Below are positions 61,515 through 64,000 of a stretch of DNA of 64,000 bases, piece after piece (within the stretch, counting starts at the first letter, position 1; the number at the start of each line of letters is the position of its first letter). Under the pieces are notes generated by a model, which saw only the letters and a program-made list of their open reading frames with translations, was not told the origin of the DNA and did no database searches. The DNA is from Terrimonas rubra. GTDB taxonomy: Bacteria; Bacteroidota; Bacteroidia; Chitinophagales; Chitinophagaceae. The stretch covers positions 2,418,001 through 2,482,000 of the forward strand of contig NZ_JBHUOZ010000003.1 of the NCBI RefSeq assembly GCF_042686025.1, written 5' to 3'. The translations under genes and the position numbers were made by a program.

Positions 61515-62033
61515 ATGAAAACAAATATTCAACTTATACAAGCCGATATAACAACGATTGATGTTGATGTTATTGTAAATGCAGCCAACAGCAGTTTGTT
61601 AGGTGGTGGAGGCGTGGACGGTGCAATACACTACAAGGGTGGTAAAACCATTCTCGACGAATACATTGCCATAAGAAATAAACAAGGCGGTTGTGCTACC
61701 GGAGAAGCGGTTATTACTACAGGGAGTAATCTTCCTGCAAAATATGTTATACATACTGTGGGACCCGTCTGGCAGGGTGGTAATAAAAACGAAGCCCAAT
61801 TACTGGAAGACTGTTATACCAATAGCCTTCGGTTAGCAATAGAAAATAAACTTTCTTCAATTGCTTTCCCGAATATCAGCACAGGGATATACAGGTTTCC
61901 AAAGGAACAAGCAGCCATGATAGCCATTCAAACAATTAAAAACTTTCCGGAAGGCCACCAGTTTGAAAAAGTATTACTTGTTTGTTTTGATGAAGAAAAT
62001 TTTTTGATATATAAAAGAATATTAGAAGCCTAA
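61515..62033 (+). CDS. Macro-domain protein (ADP-ribose deacylase type)
   Basis: A 172-residue single macro domain starting MKTNIQLIQADITTIDVDVI. It has the ADP-ribose site VNAANSSLLGGGGVDGAIHY (about 21-40) and PNISTGIYRFPKEQAAMIAI (about 117). This resembles the E. coli YmdB type, which removes acetyl or ADP-ribose groups or binds ADP-ribose phosphates. It heads a plus-strand set with the next four genes, with 1 base to the next gene. Its function in this cluster, perhaps recycling of ADP-ribose products formed by KptA, is inferred. Confidence 0.9.
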   Translation: MKTNIQLIQADITTIDVDVIVNAANSSLLGGGGVDGAIHYKGGKTILDEYIAIRNKQGGCATGEAVITTGSNLPAKYVIHTVGPVWQGGNKNEAQLLEDCYTNSLRLAIENKLSSIAFPNISTGIYRFPKEQAAMIAIQTIKNFPEGHQFEKVLLVCFDEENFLIYKRILEA

Positions 62034-62034
62034 T

Positions 62035-62406
62035 ATGAAAACGATTACATTATACAGGCCCGTAGGACAAAAAGAATGGGATTTAATTATTGAAGCGGGA
62101 TATAAACGTTTTCCGCCAAGGCTGTACTGGCAACCTATATTTTATCCCGTAACCAATCAGCCTTATGCCGAACAGATTGCTTCGCAGTGGAATACCAATG
62201 ACGAAGCCGGTAATTATGTTGGTCATGTACTTGCTTTTGATATTATAGAAAGTTATGTGCAGCAATTCCCGGTACAGAATGTGGGCGGTGAAATTCATAA
62301 TGAACTATGGGTACCGGCAGAACAATTAGATGATTTTAACAATCATATCGTAGGAAGTATAAGGTTAATAAAAACCTTTTATGGAACCAATTATAAAAAA
62401 GATTAA
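62035..62406 (+). CDS. ADP-ribosylation/crystallin J1-like small protein
   Basis: A 123-residue protein beginning MKTITLYRPVGQKEWDLIIE, with AGYKRFPPRLYWQPIFYPVT and VQNVGGEIHNELWVPAEQLD. I recognise this as the family usually annotated as ADP-ribosylation/crystallin J1, though its activity is not known. It is one base after the macro-domain gene and 10 bases before DUF4291, so it is surely cotranscribed with them. Confidence 0.75.
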   Translation: MKTITLYRPVGQKEWDLIIEAGYKRFPPRLYWQPIFYPVTNQPYAEQIASQWNTNDEAGNYVGHVLAFDIIESYVQQFPVQNVGGEIHNELWVPAEQLDDFNNHIVGSIRLIKTFYGTNYKKD

Positions 62407-62416
62407 ACGAAAAGAA

Positions 62417-63064
62417 ATGAAGACAGAAAGATATGTGAGCCAGGTTGGGCGCTTACCTGAAAATGGAAAACAAATCATAGGATATACTGAAGAGGAAAAC
62501 ATCATAGTGTACCAGGCTTTCAATCCGCGTATTGCTGATTATGCAGTACAATATCAACAATTCGGAGGAACACATTATAGTTTTAACAGGATGTCATGGA
62601 TTAAGCCGGGCTTTTTATGGATGATGCACCGGGCAGGCTGGGCGCAAAAAGAACACCAGCAAAAGATACTGGCCATTACATTACCCATGATACACTTTAA
62701 AACTATTTTACGTGAAGCAACTTTATCTTCCTATCATGCAGACATTTATCCTACAAGGGAAAGCTGGAAAGATGAACTGCAAAACACCGAAGTAAGGTTA
62801 CAGTGGGACCCCGATCATGATCCATATGGCAATAAACAGGAACGTAAAGCTATACAGCTGGGATTAAAAGGAAATATCCTGAAAAATTTCTGTACCAACT
62901 GGATCACAAAAATTGAAGATATCACCGGCTTTGTACAGGAGCAATATCAGTTTGTGCAGCATAAAGAGATAAATAACCTGATTATTCCTTACGAAGAGGT
63001 AATAGTTTTAAATGACACAATTATTGAAAAAAGGATTGGCATAACCAATCATGAACAAGATTAA
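62417..63064 (+). CDS. DUF4291 family protein
   Basis: A 215-residue protein with the signature YQAFNPRIADYAVQYQQFGG (about 32) and NRMSWIKPGFLWMMHRAGWA (about 58-77), followed by a basic middle and the ending IGITNHEQD. I take ATG 62417; a longer frame from 62381 would overlap the previous gene. DUF4291 is an uncharacterised family seen in NAD- and ADP-ribose-linked gene sets. It is 3 bases from KptA, so the set is tightly packed. Confidence 0.85.
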   Translation: MKTERYVSQVGRLPENGKQIIGYTEEENIIVYQAFNPRIADYAVQYQQFGGTHYSFNRMSWIKPGFLWMMHRAGWAQKEHQQKILAITLPMIHFKTILREATLSSYHADIYPTRESWKDELQNTEVRLQWDPDHDPYGNKQERKAIQLGLKGNILKNFCTNWITKIEDITGFVQEQYQFVQHKEINNLIIPYEEVIVLNDTIIEKRIGITNHEQD

Positions 63065-63067
63065 ACC

Positions 63068-63607
63068 ATGGAAAAAGAACATAAATATTTCAGCAAATTT
63101 CTGAGTTATACACTCAGGCATCATCCTGAAAAAATAGGGCTCACACTGGACAATAAAGGCTGGGCCGATGTAAACGAACTCATTACCAAAATGAATGCAC
63201 ATAATGCTGCCCTTACAATGGATATACTGGAAACCATTGTGGCTTCAAACGATAAAAAACGCTTTGCCTTTAATGACGATAAAACCAAAATAAGGGCCAG
63301 CCAGGGGCATAGTATTCCTATTGACCTTGACCTGCAACCGGTAACACCTCCGGCCATACTGTACCATGGAACGGCACAGCAAAACCTGGAGAGCATCCGG
63401 GCAAATGGTCTGTTAAAACAAAGCCGGCAACATGTACACCTGAGCGCTACCAGGGAAACCGCCATACAGGTGGGTAGCAGGCATGGCAAAGTAGTAGTGC
63501 TGGTAGTACAAACGAAGCAAATGCATGAAGCGGGTTATACCTTTTACCTGTCAGACAATCATGTATGGCTGACAGATCATGTACCGGCAGAATATATTGA
63601 AAAATAA
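63068..63607 (+). CDS. kptA: RNA 2'-phosphotransferase (Tpt1/KptA family)
   Basis: KptA removes the 2'-phosphate from RNA ends using NAD+, releasing ADP-ribose cyclic phosphate. The 179-residue protein has the catalytic segments: LSYTLRHHPE (Arg about 17), KIRASQGHSI (Arg about 76, His about 81), YHGT (about 99-102) and SRQHVHLSA (Arg about 120). All four Arg/His positions are kept. It lies 3 bases after DUF4291. The coupling to a macro-domain gene fits the removal or use of its ADP-ribose product. Confidence 0.93.
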   Translation: MEKEHKYFSKFLSYTLRHHPEKIGLTLDNKGWADVNELITKMNAHNAALTMDILETIVASNDKKRFAFNDDKTKIRASQGHSIPIDLDLQPVTPPAILYHGTAQQNLESIRANGLLKQSRQHVHLSATRETAIQVGSRHGKVVVLVVQTKQMHEAGYTFYLSDNHVWLTDHVPAEYIEK

Positions 63608-63678
63608 AAATTAAAAAGTCAAAACGACCACTATCATGGATAGCCATATCCAATTTTTGCATTTTGACTTTTTAATTT
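63608..63678. repeat. AT-rich inverted repeat after kptA
   Basis: AAATTAAAAAGTCAAAA (63608-63624) and TTTTGACTTTTTAATTT (63662-63678) are exact reverse complements with a 37-base loop. It belongs to the same type as the spacers before ilvN and gltD, and could act as a terminator or mRNA end. Confidence 0.6.
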
Positions 63679-63692
63679 GATCTTACATCTTT

Positions 63693-64000
63693 ATGAACAC
63701 ATTTGTTATAGGCGATATACACGGCGGGTTAAGGGCTTTACAACAGGTATTGCAGGCAGCGCAGGTAACCCAGGGAGACCGACTGATCTTCCTCGGCGAT
63801 TATGTGGATGGCTGGAGCCAATCGGCACAGACCATCAGCTTTCTGATAGCGCTGGCTGAAAAACAGGAATGTATTTTTATCAAAGGCAATCATGATGTAT
63901 GGTGCGAAGGCTGGCTCAAAGAAGGTCTCGCCCCGCAATTATGGCTCACCCATGGTGGTAAGGAAACTGTAGACAGTTATAAAGATATTGACGGGCACAC
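63693..64000 (+). CDS. Calcineurin-like metallophosphoesterase, 5' part (cut by window end)
   Basis: The frame from ATG 63693 stays open to the window end and covers 102 residues. It has GDIHGG, then FLGDYVDGW, then IKGNHDVWCEG, the three metal-binding blocks of the PPP/Ser-Thr phosphatase-type family, so it is an active-looking phosphoesterase. It follows KptA by 85 bases and is on the same strand, so it may belong to the ADP-ribose cluster. Longer reading frames in other frames here are shadows. Confidence 0.88.
   Translation, partial: MNTFVIGDIHGGLRALQQVLQAAQVTQGDRLIFLGDYVDGWSQSAQTISFLIALAEKQECIFIKGNHDVWCEGWLKEGLAPQLWLTHGGKETVDSYKDIDGH

Noticed and set aside
61255..61524. 89-codon minus-strand reading frame between the retron and the macro gene
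   Set aside because: It overlaps the phosphoribosyltransferase remnant and a dispersed repeat on the opposite strand and has no family features.
63677..63859. 60-codon plus-strand reading frame at the window end
   Set aside because: It is a shadow of the phosphoesterase frame that starts at 63693, which carries all three metal-binding motifs.

Overview
The window is chromosomal DNA of a Bacteroidota bacterium, most likely a member of the Chitinophagaceae. This rests on TAnnTTTG-type -7 promoter elements, the lack of Shine-Dalgarno sites, a DUF4295 gene beside rpmB/rpmG, an outer-membrane beta-barrel protein with a carboxypeptidase-like plug, and the protein family types throughout. No rRNA, tRNA, CRISPR array or insertion sequence was seen. 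The genes are mostly housekeeping up to about 54 kb; the last 10 kb is accessory.

Layout. 1-8 kb: the end of a BamA/TamA-like barrel gene, truB, a secreted prolyl oligopeptidase, then a minus-strand set of rpmB, rpmG, a DUF4295 gene and ftsY, followed by a large outer-membrane beta-barrel gene. 8-15.7 kb: a TPR protein, etfB-etfA, a bifunctional nuclease family gene, ispE, ornithine aminotransferase behind a perfect 22-bp palindrome, a VIT-like membrane protein and two small genes. 17.7-32.5 kb: a contiguous branched-chain amino acid regulon in the order leuA, leuC, methyltransferase, leuD, tandem ABC ATPase, leuB, attenuator, ilvD, ilvB, ilvN, DinB-like gene, ilvC, ilvA. 32.6-38.9 kb: gltB and gltD (glutamate synthase). 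39-41.7 kb: PEP carboxylase. 42.2-46.3 kb: a ribosomal cluster, infA, rpmJ, rpsM, rpsK, rpsD, rpoA, rplQ, without secY. 46.6-54 kb: small metabolic genes, homogentisate dioxygenase, a NrtR-like regulator divergent from a methyltransferase gene, a Crp/Fnr regulator and a VOC/SRPBCC trio.

Two systems stand out. First, upstream of ilvD there is a complete transcription attenuator: a TTTG-N19-TAnnTTCG promoter, a 31-codon leader peptide with ten consecutive Leu/Val/Ile codons, a possible antiterminator at the end of the leader ORF, and an intrinsic terminator. Second, 54.2-61.0 kb is a three-gene retron: a WGR/HEAT-like protein, a SWIM zinc-finger protein and a retron reverse transcriptase. Its msr-msd RNA can be read between the SWIM and RT genes, with a1/a2 repeats, three short msr hairpins and a 26-bp msd hairpin.

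Next to the retron is a plus-strand cluster linked to NAD and ADP-ribose: a decayed remnant that looks like the C-terminus of a nicotinamide phosphoribosyltransferase, a macro-domain protein, a small ADP-ribosylation/crystallin J1-like protein, DUF4291, the RNA 2'-phosphotransferase KptA, and a metallophosphoesterase cut by the window end. A dispersed intergenic repeat with the core GTACAAGTGTGCGACGCAA occurs at about ten places, together with several families of AT-rich intergenic inverted repeats.
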